A stretch of DNA of 64,000 nt, from contig CAYFER010000001.1 of NCBI GenBank assembly GCA_964342185.1, forward strand, positions 1-64,000. Reading direction: 5' to 3'. A program made the translations under genes and the position numbers. The stretch is from CAUZIB01 sp964342185. GTDB lineage: Bacteria; Acidobacteriota; Vicinamibacteria; Vicinamibacterales; UBA8438. Below the pieces are notes generated by a model. The model had not been told where the DNA came from and searched no databases. It worked only from the letters and a program-made list of their open reading frames with translations. Positions 16,809-26,313 of this stretch are shown piece by piece. The number at the start of each line of letters is the position of its first letter. Position 1 is the stretch's first letter.

Positions 16809-19310
16809 TTGGACCAAGGCTTTTCCACATTAGACCAGTTGCCGATTGGCCAGAGCGCCGTGGTTAATGCTGTCGGTGGTGATCGGCAAGTGTCAGGCCG
16901 CCTCATGGAAATGGGGTTATTGCCTGGTACGCGGGTCGAAGCCATCCGCAGAGCTCCGCTGGGTGATCCACTGGAGATCAGACTGCGCGGCTATTCACTT
17001 TCGTTGCGACTAGCCGATGCTGGCAAGATTGAACTATTGCCAGAGTCAGCGAGTGTCGTCTCGCCGGTGTCTGTAGCTCAGTTATTTCAGTTTCCGACCC
17101 ACGAGGACAAAGTTGTTCCGACAACACACATTCCTAGAATCTTAGTAGCCGGCAATGCAAATTCGGGTAAGACCACAATCTTTAATGCACTGACGGGCAG
17201 CCGGGCGCAGGTTGGAAATTATCCGGGAGTTACCGTCACTCGTTCTTCCCGCAGGGTCACGTTACCAGGCGACACACTCGCGGAAATTTCCGATCTTCCC
17301 GGCACTTATTCGCTCAGCGCCCACTCCCCAGATGAGCAGGTAGCAGTTGACGCCGTGCATGGCCGGTGGGGAGATCGTCCAGATGCAGTGGTTGTGGTTG
17401 TTGACGCTGGTGCGTTTGAGCGAAGTCTGTATTTAGTTTTACAGATCGCTGAGACCGGTGTGCCGATCGTGATGACGTTGAACATGATCGATGAAGCAAC
17501 CGCAAGTGGTATTAATTTCGATACCGATCGGCTGTCAAGCTGGCTTGGGGTGCCGGTGGTTTCCACTGTAGCGTCGCGAGGGGTTGGGCTTGATGAATTG
17601 CGCGAGGTTCTTTCGTCAACTCTTCGGCTGGCTTATAGGAACAACGTCGTGTGGACGGGATTTTCAGAAACGGTGGAGCAGGAGATCCTAGCGGTCGAAG
17701 AGTCCGTAGCTGAGGCGGAATTGGGTGAGACGGCAGCTGCTCGACGTTCGTGGGCTCTTTGGTCATTACTTTCTGACGAAAGTGATGACGGTGTTAGTTC
17801 TGGAATTCCTCGGGCCGTGCGGGCGACAGTCGATCAGGTCAGACGACGGGCGGCCGAACAGCATCGGCCAATTGGCCAGGAAATCATTGGAGCACGGTAC
17901 AAGTGGATTGAGAATGTTGCGCAGGACGTACGGACTACTGTCAGACCTGATACGCGTACCTGGACCAATCGCATAGACAGTGTTCTCACGCATCGAGTCG
18001 CCGGTATGGCGGTCTTTGCCGTCGTTATGGCCGTTTTGTTTGAGGCACTATTCTCATGGTCGGAACCGCTGATTGGGTTGATCGAAAGTCTGACCGCAAG
18101 GCTGCAGGTTGGTGCGACGGCGCTGCTTCCGGCTGGTCCGGTCAGCGGTTTGGTAGTGGACGGGGTTATAGCAGGTGTTGGCAATGTTGTGGTCTTTGTG
18201 CCACAGATTGCGATGCTTTTTCTCTTTATCGCGGTGCTTGAAGATGTGGGGTATCTAGCGCGTGTTGCGTTTGTGATTGATCGACTGATGGGGCAAGTTG
18301 GGTTACATGGTCGGGCCTTCGTGCCTATGTTATCTGGTTTTGCATGCGCCATTCCGGCCGTGATGGCGACGCGGACGATTGAGAGCCGTCGGGACCGACT
18401 TATCACGATGCTCACACTACCGATGGTCTCGTGCAGTGCTCGGTTACCAATCTATGCTTTGGTAACTGCCGTGGTTTTCTCGGCAGAATCCAGAGTGTTT
18501 GGAATCTTAAGCGTCGGCGCTGTCGTGTTATTTGCAATGTACGCATTGTCCGTAGTTGCAACTTTGTCTGCTGCAGCCGTTCTTCGTCGAACGGTGCTGC
18601 GAGGTCCGAGGCTTCCGCTTGTTCTGGAACTTCCGCCTTATCGCATGCCGGTCTGGAGCAATGTTGGTCTGGTTACTTGGCGTCGAGTTCAAAAATTTCT
18701 ATCGGATGCGGGCACAATCATTCTCACGATGACGATTATCTTGTGGGCTCTGTTGTCGTTTCCAAAGAGTGTTGATATTGAGGCCCGCTACGATGCCGAG
18801 CGAGCCGGCGTAACGGGTTTTTCAGACGCTGTCGCGCAAGAAGCCGAGCGTTCAAGACTGGATGGGTTGGAGGCGGCTGAACAGATTCGGTTTAGTATCG
18901 CGGGTCGAGTAGGGCAGGTGGTGGAGCCAGTGCTTGCGCCCCTCGGTTTTGATTGGCGCATTGGCGTTGGTATTTTGGGTGCTTTTGCGGCTCGAGAGGT
19001 TTTTGTCTCAACACTTGGAATCGTATTTGGCATTGAAGGGGCAGATGAGGAGAGTGGAACGCTCCGTTCCTCGTTACAGTCCGCCCGTCGAGAAGACGGG
19101 TCACCGTTGATGACACCGCTCGCGGGTGTATCGATTATGGTGTTTTTCGTGCTAGCGTGTCAGTGTATGAGCACGCTCGTCGTGGTTCGAAAAGAGTCAG
19201 GAACGTGGCGGTGGCCGCTTTTCATGCTTGCGTATATGTCGGTGCTGGCTTATGTGGCGTCACTGGCGGTTTATCAGACAGGTTTGTTTTTTGGCTGGGG
19301 TGTTGTGTGA
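16809..19310 (+). CDS. feoB: Ferrous iron transporter, FeoA domain fused to FeoB
   Basis: Imports Fe2+ across the inner membrane. An SH3-like FeoA domain (about residues 1-75, FSTLDQLPIGQSAVVNAV ... MGLLPGTRVEAIRRAPLGDP) is fused to a complete FeoB. The G domain shows G1 GNANSGKTT, G3 DLPGTYSLS, G4 NMID and G5 ASRG. The polytopic permease half contains the Gate motif blocks VPQIAMLFLFIAVLEDVGYLARVAF, GFACAIPAVMATRTI and MPMVSCSARLPIY-type sequence. The total is about 833 residues, long for FeoB because of the fusion. The start is uncertain: TTG at 16809 has AGGAG upstream and gives a normal FeoA N-terminus; TTG at 16758 is also open. The upstream Fur-like box indicates iron regulation. The stop TGA overlaps the next start. 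Confidence 0.94.
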   Translation: MDQGFSTLDQLPIGQSAVVNAVGGDRQVSGRLMEMGLLPGTRVEAIRRAPLGDPLEIRLRGYSLSLRLADAGKIELLPESASVVSPVSVAQLFQFPTHEDKVVPTTHIPRILVAGNANSGKTTIFNALTGSRAQVGNYPGVTVTRSSRRVTLPGDTLAEISDLPGTYSLSAHSPDEQVAVDAVHGRWGDRPDAVVVVVDAGAFERSLYLVLQIAETGVPIVMTLNMIDEATASGINFDTDRLSSWLGVPVVSTVASRGVGLDELREVLSSTLRLAYRNNVVWTGFSETVEQEILAVEESVAEAELGETAAARRSWALWSLLSDESDDGVSSGIPRAVRATVDQVRRRAAEQHRPIGQEIIGARYKWIENVAQDVRTTVRPDTRTWTNRIDSVLTHRVAGMAVFAVVMAVLFEALFSWSEPLIGLIESLTARLQVGATALLPAGPVSGLVVDGVIAGVGNVVVFVPQIAMLFLFIAVLEDVGYLARVAFVIDRLMGQVGLHGRAFVPMLSGFACAIPAVMATRTIESRRDRLITMLTLPMVSCSARLPIYALVTAVVFSAESRVFGILSVGAVVLFAMYALSVVATLSAAAVLRRTVLRGPRLPLVLELPPYRMPVWSNVGLVTWRRVQKFLSDAGTIILTMTIILWALLSFPKSVDIEARYDAERAGVTGFSDAVAQEAERSRLDGLEAAEQIRFSIAGRVGQVVEPVLAPLGFDWRIGVGILGAFAAREVFVSTLGIVFGIEGADEESGTLRSSLQSARREDGSPLMTPLAGVSIMVFFVLACQCMSTLVVVRKESGTWRWPLFMLAYMSVLAYVASLAVYQTGLFFGWGVV

Positions 19311-19498
19311 CTTGGCAGGAACCAGTAGTCGCGATCGTCGTTGGATTTGCTGTGGTGTCACTCTATCGACACGTGAGAGATTTGATTGGGGTGACCAAGC
19401 CTGGCGAGCAGGCGTCATGTCACGGTTGCGATGAGTGTGAGGATGAGTCTGCCTCGGACACACACGTGGCAGACGCGTCAAACAGGAGGTCGGGGTGA
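19307..19498 (+). CDS. FeoB-associated Cys-rich membrane miniprotein
   Basis: A 63-residue protein that starts with GTG at 19307-19309, overlapping the feoB stop (GTGTGA), so it is translationally coupled. One N-terminal membrane helix (VVAIVVGFAVVSLY) is followed by a short cytoplasmic tail with Cys38-x-x-Cys41-x-x-Cys44 (SCHGCDEC) and acidic residues. Length, membrane helix and CxxCxxC tail fit the FeoB-associated Cys-rich family that replaces FeoC in many genomes. It probably binds iron or an Fe-S cluster and tunes FeoB. It in turn overlaps the next gene by four bases. Confidence 0.85.
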   Translation: MTWQEPVVAIVVGFAVVSLYRHVRDLIGVTKPGEQASCHGCDECEDESASDTHVADASNRRSG

Positions 19499-20811
19499 GG
19501 TTATTGGACTGGACTACGGTACTTGGGTTTTGCTTGTGTTTATCCTGTTCGTCAGCGCCACCACAGGAAGTAGCGGTAGCGACGGAGTCGGGAAGTGGAC
19601 CGCCGTGCGATCCAGACAATGGTGGTTTGGAGCTTGCCGCCGGCTTTTGCGCGGTGGTTGTGGCCGACGGTCTCCAGAACCCGCGCCATATTGATGTGGC
19701 TCCTAACGGCGATGTTTATGTTCATAACCGTGGAAATCGAGGACGTGCGGAGAACGAACCAGGTGGAGGTGTTGTGGCTCTGCGTGACGACGACGGCGAC
19801 GGGCGTGCCGATATTATTGAACGATTTTCAGACCATTATGGTACTGGTCTGCAGCTCCGTGGTGATTACCTGTATCTTTCGACGACGACGGCTGTTTACC
19901 GCTATGCAAGGGCACCTGGCGAGCTAGTCCCGTCGGGTGAGGCTGAACTAGTGGTCGAAGGTTTTCCCGAACAGCGTAGCCATGCTTCGAAAGCATTTGC
20001 CTTCGATGGTGTTGGTAACCTCTATGTTAACGTTGGCGCTCCGTCCAATGCGTGTATGGAGGTGGCACGAACACGGGGGTCAAAGGGGCTGACCCCGTGT
20101 CCTCAACGTGTTCGACAGGCCAGTGTCTGGAGATTCGATGCTGACCGGCTTGGCCAGACCCAGGAGAACGACGGACATCAATTTGTAACCGGCACAAGAA
20201 ACATTGTGGGTATTGCGTGGGACCCTAGGACACGGGGTGTTTATGCAGCTCAGCATGGTCGCGACTCATTGGGTTCATTATGGGATTTTGATGACGAGGG
20301 CAATGCCGAAATACCTTCCGAAGAGTTTTTTCAGTTAACCGACGGCGCAGATTTTGGGTGGCCGTTCTGTTATCACGATCGGTTTCAGAACAGGCGGCTA
20401 CTTGCCCCGGAGTACGGTGGCGACGGCCATGAAGTTGGTGAGTGTGCGCAGTATGTTGAACCGTTGATAGCGTTCCCAGCGCACTGGGCGCCGAATGACT
20501 TGCTGTTTTACACAGGTGGCCAGTTTCCCGAGCGTTACCGAAATGGCGTATTGGTTGTATTTCACGGTTCGTGGAATAGGGCGCCTCGGGAGCAAGGTGG
20601 GTATCAGGTCGCATTCGCTCCCCGCGTGGATGGTAAATTTACAGGGGATTGGGACATGTTTGCTGGTGGTTTTGAGGGTGAGAGCCCCCTGATGTCACCC
20701 CAGGATGCGAAACATCGACCCGTAGGGATTGCGCAAGGTCCCGATGGGTCCGTTTTCGTCACCGATGATGTCGGCGGGCGGATTTGGAGAATCTTTTTCA
20801 AAGGGGAATAA
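19495..20811 (+). CDS. PQQ-type sugar (sorbosone/glucose) dehydrogenase lipoprotein
   Basis: A 438-residue lipoprotein (lipobox LCLSCSS, lipid-bearing Cys near residue 18) with a six-bladed beta-propeller of the GSDH type: LQNPRHIDVAPNGDVYV, GTRNIVGIAWDPRTRGVYAAQHGRDSLG, GADFGWPFCYHD, FHGSWNRAPREQGGYQV and PVGIAQGPDGSVFVTDD. These match the aldose/sorbosone dehydrogenase family, which uses PQQ in the periplasm. The start is GTG at 19495, with GGAGG nine bases ahead and a four-base overlap with the FeoB-partner gene. Coupling to an iron uptake operon is unexpected; no PQQ synthesis gene is visible here, so substrate and cofactor are not proven. Confidence 0.85.
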   Translation: MRLLDWTTVLGFCLCLSCSSAPPQEVAVATESGSGPPCDPDNGGLELAAGFCAVVVADGLQNPRHIDVAPNGDVYVHNRGNRGRAENEPGGGVVALRDDDGDGRADIIERFSDHYGTGLQLRGDYLYLSTTTAVYRYARAPGELVPSGEAELVVEGFPEQRSHASKAFAFDGVGNLYVNVGAPSNACMEVARTRGSKGLTPCPQRVRQASVWRFDADRLGQTQENDGHQFVTGTRNIVGIAWDPRTRGVYAAQHGRDSLGSLWDFDDEGNAEIPSEEFFQLTDGADFGWPFCYHDRFQNRRLLAPEYGGDGHEVGECAQYVEPLIAFPAHWAPNDLLFYTGGQFPERYRNGVLVVFHGSWNRAPREQGGYQVAFAPRVDGKFTGDWDMFAGGFEGESPLMSPQDAKHRPVGIAQGPDGSVFVTDDVGGRIWRIFFKGE

Positions 20812-20947
20812 AGCGGTTGTGGTTCACGCTGCCGTATCTAATCTATTCAGCTCAGCGTTTCCGAGTTGCGCAGGAGTTCGAGTCGTCGATTGTCAACCTG
20901 CCTCCACACGAAAAACCCTACAAATCAGGGAAAAATAGTTCTTGCCC

Positions 20948-23900
20948 ATGACCGATAGGCCTAGGACAACAACGAAGACGGTGCGTGAGCAGCTCGACAC
21001 CGCACTGTCAGAGCGTGTGATCGTACTTGATGGAGCCATGGGCACGATGCTCCAGCGCCGCGAGTTACGGGAAGAAGATTTTCGTGGGCAGCGTTTTACC
21101 GATCATTCTCATGATCTCAAGGGTAATTTTGATGTACTGGTCTTGACTAAACCATCAGTCATTGCCGAAATCCACGCGGCGTTTTTCAACGCGGGTGCTG
21201 ACATTGTTGAAACGGACACGTTCAACGCGAATGCAATTGTTCAAGCTGACTACGGTCTTGAGTCGGTCGTTTACGAACTGAACTGTGAGGCGGCCAAGAT
21301 AGCTAAACAGGTTGCCAAGGACTGGAATCATCGGACGCCAGATCGACCACGGTTCGTGGCAGGTGCAATTGGTCCAACAAACAAGCCGTTGTCTATTTCT
21401 CCTGATGTAAACGATCCCACGGCCCGGTCAGTGACTTTTGATGATGTGCGAAAGGCATATGCCGAACAAACGCGCGGTCTCGTCGACGGGGGTTGCGATT
21501 TGCTTCTCGTCGAAACAATATTTGACACCTTGAATGCGAAGGCAGCAATCCTGGCGATTGGCGACGTTTTAGAAGACAAAGATGTCGATCTTCCGCTGAT
21601 GATCTCGGTAACGGTTACTGATCGAAGTGGCCGCACCCTTTCTGGTCAAACGATTGATGCTTTTTGGGTGTCGATAGCCCACGCTCGACCGTTTTCAGTT
21701 GGAGTTAATTGTTCGTTGGGTGCGCATGGCATGCGACCGTATGTTGCCGAGTTGGCACGAATTTCTCCGGCCTACATCAGCTGTTATCCAAATGCAGGAC
21801 TACCGAATGCTTTCGGCGAATATGACGAGTCTCCAGACCAAACTAGTCAACTACTTAAAGAGTTTGCGACAAGTGGGTTGGTCAATATGGTGGGCGGTTG
21901 TTGTGGAACTACACCCGACCATATCGAAGCGATCGCGCAATCAGTCAATGGGGTGAAACCACGCCAGCGTCCCATGAAGAAGGAGACAACGACGAAGTTT
22001 AGTGGTCTTGAAACAATAACGATTCGTCCCGAAAGTAATTTCATTATGGTTGGCGAACGGACGAATGTTACGGGATCTCGCAAGTTTGCGAATCTCATTA
22101 CCTCGGACAATTTTACTGAGGCGGTTGAGGTGGCCGTTGAACAGGTTCGTGGCGGTGCAAACGTTCTGGACGTAAACATGGATGAAGGAATGCTTGATTC
22201 AGAACAGGCGATGACTAGATTTCTGAATTACATCGCGACGGAGCCAGAAATAGCGCGCGTGCCGATCATGATCGACAGTTCCAAATGGTCAGTGATCGAA
22301 GCTGGTCTCAAGTGCGTCCAGGGTAAGGCGATCATAAATTCCATCAGTTTGAAGGAGGGGGAACTCGATTTTCTTGAGAAGGCCAAAATCGCGCGACAGT
22401 TCGGCGCAGGCGTTGTCGTTATGGCATTCGATGAAACTGGACAGGCAGATACAGTTGCGCGAAAGGTTGAAATTTGCACACGGGCGTATCGGTTACTGAC
22501 AGAGCAGATTCGCTTTGATGCTCACGACATCATTTTCGATCCTAACGTGTTGGCGATTGCGACCGGTATCGAAGAGCACAACGACTACGCGGTTAATTAC
22601 ATAGAAGCGACGCGGCGTATTAAACAAGAGTGTCCAGGTGCGAAGGTCAGTGGCGGTGTCAGTAATTTGTCGTTTTCATTTCGCGGCAATGCTGTGGTGC
22701 GTGAGGCAATGCATTCTGCCTTCTTGTACCACGCGGTGCGGGCTGGTATGGACATGGGCATCGTAAATGCCGGTCAACTTGTTGTATACGAGGATGTTCC
22801 GGCCGATCTTTTGACTCATGTTGAAGATGTCATCTTTAACCGACGTGTTGATGCCACCGATCGGATGGTTGAACTAGCGGAAACAGTGAGGGGTGAAGGT
22901 CAGAAACGTCAAGTGGATTTAGCCTGGCGCGAGGCCGACATTGATGATCGACTGGTGCATGCACTTGTACATGGCATCGTTGATTTTATTGAGACTGATG
23001 TCGAAGAGGCTCGGCAACAGAGTTCGCGTCCACTCGACGTTATCGAGGGTCCGCTGATGAACGGTATGAAAGTGGTCGGAGACCTTTTTGGTGCCGGTAA
23101 GATGTTTCTGCCACAGGTTGTTAAAAGTGCGAGGGCCATGAAGAAGGCAGTATCTTATCTTCAACCGTACATGGAGGCAGATCAGTCGAATGAAAAAATA
23201 GTTGCCAAAAAAATCGTGATGGCCACAGTTAAAGGTGACGTGCACGATATCGGTAAAAATATTGTTGCGGTAGTGCTTCGGTGTAATGGATATGAAGTTA
23301 TCGACTTAGGTGTGATGGTGCCATGTGACACAATTTTGCAGACTGCTGACGATGAGCAGGCAGATGTCGTCGGTCTTAGCGGTTTAATCACGCCGTCGCT
23401 TGACGAGATGGTTTTAGTGGCTGCTGAAATGGCTCGCCGGAATATCGGTCTACCGCTGTTAATCGGCGGAGCAACGACGAGTCGCCAACACACCGCAGTC
23501 AAGATTGCACCGGTCTTCGACGGTAGCGTGACCCACGTATCGGATGCATCCCGAGTGGTTGATGTGGTGTCGAATTTATTGAATCCGGTGCAGCGTGATA
23601 CTTTCGTTCTGGCTAATAAGAAAGACCAAGCAACCCTGCGGGAGCAGCACGCCGCAAGACAAGAACGGAAGATCAAGTCTTATGAAGAAGCCAAGCGTAT
23701 ACGTGTCGAGGTTGATTGGTCAACAATTCAGATTCCAGTTCCTGCATTTACTGGTCGACGCGAGGTCACGGTAGAACTCGATACCCTAGTGCCGCTCATC
23801 GACTGGACCTACTTTTTTGCTGCCTGGCAGCTCAAAGGACGTTATCCGGCTATTCTAGATGATCCCGATCGCGGTGCAGCGGCGCGCGAACTGTACAATC

Positions 23901-24661
23901 ACGCGACTCGTTTGTTGTCGAAGATTACCAATGAGGGACTTCTTGAGGCCACGGGTGTTTACGGTTTTTGGCCGGCAGCCAGTGACGGAGACGACATCGT
24001 CGTCTATGGCCCAGAACAGTCAGGTAAAGCTGGTCCAGGAACAGAGAAGTTACGTTTTAACATGTTACGGCAACAGGATATCGGCGACGGGAAAGTGAGT
24101 CGTTCACTGGCAGACTTTATTGCGCCAATCCATAGCCAACAAGTTGATTACATTGGTGCGTTTGCGGTTACTACCGGGGCCGGTGTTGACCAACTAGTTC
24201 AACGATATGAGCGAGATCATGACGACTATAAGGCGATTATGGTGAAGGCACTCGCTGACCGTTTGGCAGAGGCATCTGCGGAATATCTCCATATTAGAGT
24301 GCGGAATGAATGGGGTTATGGGGACAGTGAGGAACTAAGTCGAGAGGCACTCATCGCTGAGGAATATCGAGGTATCAGACCGGCATTTGGCTATCCCGCC
24401 TGTCCCGACCACAGTGAGAAATTCAAGTTGTTTGACTTGCTTGATGCCGGGCCGGTTGGGATTGCATTAACAGACTCCGCGTCGATGATTCCGGCAGCCA
24501 GCGTGAGTGGATTGTATTTTTCTTCTTCAGATGCTCGTTACTTTACAGTTGGTCGGATTGGCAACGATCAAATAAAGGAATATGCATCGCGCAAAGGGTT
24601 TACGATTCGAGAAGCTGAACGTTGGTTGGCGTCTAATCTGGCCTATGAACCTACGGGGTGA
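20948..24661 (+). CDS. metH: Cobalamin-dependent methionine synthase
   Basis: Transfers a methyl group from 5-methyltetrahydrofolate to homocysteine. The protein has about 1237 residues and all four modules. The homocysteine domain (1-330) ends in the zinc-binding GGCCGTTPDHI. The folate domain (350-620) starts with MVGERTNVTGSRKFANLI. The cobalamin module has the cap near 650-740 and GDVHDIGKN near residue 762, whose His is the lower cobalt ligand. The reactivation domain (900-1237) contains RPAFGYPACPDHSEK. I chose the ATG at 20948; a TTG two codons upstream is possible. I looked for a B12 or SAM riboswitch in the 136 bases before it and saw none. Confidence 0.96.
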   Translation: MTDRPRTTTKTVREQLDTALSERVIVLDGAMGTMLQRRELREEDFRGQRFTDHSHDLKGNFDVLVLTKPSVIAEIHAAFFNAGADIVETDTFNANAIVQADYGLESVVYELNCEAAKIAKQVAKDWNHRTPDRPRFVAGAIGPTNKPLSISPDVNDPTARSVTFDDVRKAYAEQTRGLVDGGCDLLLVETIFDTLNAKAAILAIGDVLEDKDVDLPLMISVTVTDRSGRTLSGQTIDAFWVSIAHARPFSVGVNCSLGAHGMRPYVAELARISPAYISCYPNAGLPNAFGEYDESPDQTSQLLKEFATSGLVNMVGGCCGTTPDHIEAIAQSVNGVKPRQRPMKKETTTKFSGLETITIRPESNFIMVGERTNVTGSRKFANLITSDNFTEAVEVAVEQVRGGANVLDVNMDEGMLDSEQAMTRFLNYIATEPEIARVPIMIDSSKWSVIEAGLKCVQGKAIINSISLKEGELDFLEKAKIARQFGAGVVVMAFDETGQADTVARKVEICTRAYRLLTEQIRFDAHDIIFDPNVLAIATGIEEHNDYAVNYIEATRRIKQECPGAKVSGGVSNLSFSFRGNAVVREAMHSAFLYHAVRAGMDMGIVNAGQLVVYEDVPADLLTHVEDVIFNRRVDATDRMVELAETVRGEGQKRQVDLAWREADIDDRLVHALVHGIVDFIETDVEEARQQSSRPLDVIEGPLMNGMKVVGDLFGAGKMFLPQVVKSARAMKKAVSYLQPYMEADQSNEKIVAKKIVMATVKGDVHDIGKNIVAVVLRCNGYEVIDLGVMVPCDTILQTADDEQADVVGLSGLITPSLDEMVLVAAEMARRNIGLPLLIGGATTSRQHTAVKIAPVFDGSVTHVSDASRVVDVVSNLLNPVQRDTFVLANKKDQATLREQHAARQERKIKSYEEAKRIRVEVDWSTIQIPVPAFTGRREVTVELDTLVPLIDWTYFFAAWQLKGRYPAILDDPDRGAAARELYNHATRLLSKITNEGLLEATGVYGFWPAASDGDDIVVYGPEQSGKAGPGTEKLRFNMLRQQDIGDGKVSRSLADFIAPIHSQQVDYIGAFAVTTGAGVDQLVQRYERDHDDYKAIMVKALADRLAEASAEYLHIRVRNEWGYGDSEELSREALIAEEYRGIRPAFGYPACPDHSEKFKLFDLLDAGPVGIALTDSASMIPAASVSGLYFSSSDARYFTVGRIGNDQIKEYASRKGFTIREAERWLASNLAYEPTG

Positions 24662-24823
24662 GATATCAGGAAGTTTCGGCTGATTACCTTGGAATCTACC
24701 CGGGCCAGGCTAAACGCGGTAGCTTGGGTCACTTGCTTGGTTAATTTACTGGTGGGATGGCTTGTTAGCTGAATTGACTGCAGACGTGAATGTATGAGGT
24801 CGGCCAGTTGCTGAGAAGGGTCG

Positions 24824-25435
24824 ATGCAATCAGAAAATCATTCTGAGTATCACATTCGACAGTACGCACTTAGCCAGGGTGCCTTGGAGATCGAGTACAT
24901 CGAGGAACATTTTGGTGAATATCGTCGCCGGAAACGGGCTGTGGAAGTTGTTGACCGTCTCGATGGTCGAGAACATCACATTCTCATGGCGGAAGCATCG
25001 TTGGCTGCTGACCCAGCCAATCTGTTTCCGGTCGCTTATAAGGTGTCACATGAGATTGGCCTCGGTGAGACCGACCCGAAGTTGAAGGATCTTGTCTCAC
25101 GTCTCGAAGGATATGTGCAGTTTCAAGATCGGAAAGTGCTATACAGCTGGATTGGGGGAACCCGGAGAGATTGGCGAGGGCAGGGATTTTTTCGTGCGCT
25201 GACCGAGGAACAGGAGACTTGGGCTCTTGATAACGGTTTTGACGAGATCTTGGTCAAGACGAAAAATCGTTTCTACGATATGCGAAGCACACTTGACCAC
25301 CTCGAATTCAATGTCATTAAGTTTGAGCTCAACGTTACGAACAATCGAGAATCGAAGGTCTACCTCAGTAAACACCTCGGTGTTGAGGTGGTGGACCGTC
25401 ACCGCAGCACCCGTTCGGTCATGCAGGCCGGTTGA
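24824..25435 (+). CDS. GNAT-family N-acetyltransferase
   Basis: A 203-residue protein of the GNAT fold. The acetyl-CoA loop is RRDWRGQGFFRALTEEQ (Arg/Gln-x-x-Gly-x-Gly/Ala-like), followed by the KTKNRFYDMRSTLDHLEF region that positions the substrate. The N-terminal third is unusual, long and charged (HIRQYALSQGALEIEYIEEHFGEYRRRKRAV). The substrate is unknown. It is preceded by GAAGGGTCG as ribosome binding site, and the 162 bases before it (after metH) hold no gene that I can support. It precedes a SpoU-type methyltransferase gene on the same strand by 29 bases. Confidence 0.82.
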   Translation: MQSENHSEYHIRQYALSQGALEIEYIEEHFGEYRRRKRAVEVVDRLDGREHHILMAEASLAADPANLFPVAYKVSHEIGLGETDPKLKDLVSRLEGYVQFQDRKVLYSWIGGTRRDWRGQGFFRALTEEQETWALDNGFDEILVKTKNRFYDMRSTLDHLEFNVIKFELNVTNNRESKVYLSKHLGVEVVDRHRSTRSVMQAG

Positions 25436-25464
25436 ACCGGGATTGAACGAAAAGAGATTATGTT

Positions 25465-26313
25465 GTGGAAATCGTTCAGGTTTTATCGCTCAATGACCGC
25501 CGACTTTCTGCCTTCCGAGACATTCCAGATCCGATAAGACTTCGTGAACTTGGAAACTTTGTAGTTGAAGGTCGACTGGCTGTTTGTCGACTTCTCGCTG
25601 AAGACAAGTTTTGTATTAAGGCTTTACTTGTCACCTCTACAACATTGGAGGCGTTGAATCGTTTTCAAAGTTTCGATATATCTGAATGCCCGGTCTATGT
25701 AACTAGTCGTGACATGATCAAGAATATTGGTGGCTTCGATTTTCATCAAGGATGTCTTGGTCTTGTAGAACGACCCCCGCCGAAGACAGTTCAGGCCTTG
25801 TTGCGGTTGGTGACTTTCCCGAAACCCATCATTGTTTTGGAGAAGGTTGGCAACGCCGATAATATTGGTGGAATTTTTCGAAATGCTGCGGCTTTTGGCG
25901 CGGCAGGCATCCTAATGAGTCCGGGATGTTGTGATCCACTATATCGTAAGGCCATACGTACTTCGATCGCTACAACTTTGCAGATTCCATATGCAGTTGT
26001 TGAAGACTGGCCAACGGGTCTTGAGTCACTCCGTCGTCACGGGTACGACCTGGTGGCGCTTACTCCTGATAATGATGCAATCTGTCTCAATCATTACGAG
26101 TTCTTCAAAGTAGATCGTAGCAATGCATTGATACTAGGAAATGAAGGTGATGGTCTCTCTAGGTCGACGCTAGAATTGGCGGATGCCAGGGTTCGAATTC
26201 CAATCGATCCTGTCGTCGATTCTCTCAACGTGGCTACTACCGCTGCGATTGCACTCTGCCATCTCAGTCGGCGCAATGAGGTTGGTGAACGACTCGGTGC
26301 CGGAAACAACTGA
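25465..26313 (+). CDS. SpoU/TrmH-family RNA 2'-O-methyltransferase
   Basis: A 282-residue SPOUT enzyme. An N-terminal substrate-binding region (FVVEGRLAVCRLLAE near 30-45) is followed by the trefoil-knot domain with the three family motifs: NADNIGGIFRNAAAFGA, LILGNEGDGLS and VRIPIDPVVDSLNVATTAAIAL. It methylates a ribose in rRNA or tRNA using S-adenosylmethionine; the target base cannot be told from sequence. It starts with GTG at 25465. Its 3' end overlaps the 3' end of the convergent tag gene by 50 bases. Confidence 0.9.
   Translation: MEIVQVLSLNDRRLSAFRDIPDPIRLRELGNFVVEGRLAVCRLLAEDKFCIKALLVTSTTLEALNRFQSFDISECPVYVTSRDMIKNIGGFDFHQGCLGLVERPPPKTVQALLRLVTFPKPIIVLEKVGNADNIGGIFRNAAAFGAAGILMSPGCCDPLYRKAIRTSIATTLQIPYAVVEDWPTGLESLRRHGYDLVALTPDNDAICLNHYEFFKVDRSNALILGNEGDGLSRSTLELADARVRIPIDPVVDSLNVATTAAIALCHLSRRNEVGERLGAGNN

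Noticed and set aside
20812..20947. Cobalamin or SAM riboswitch before metH
   Set aside because: No B12-box or S-box signature; only a weak CCCT/AGGG hairpin is present.
24662..24823. Small reading frame between metH and the acetyltransferase
   Set aside because: A short frame ending LLVGWLVS is open but has no start with a ribosome binding site, and its composition is not clearly coding.
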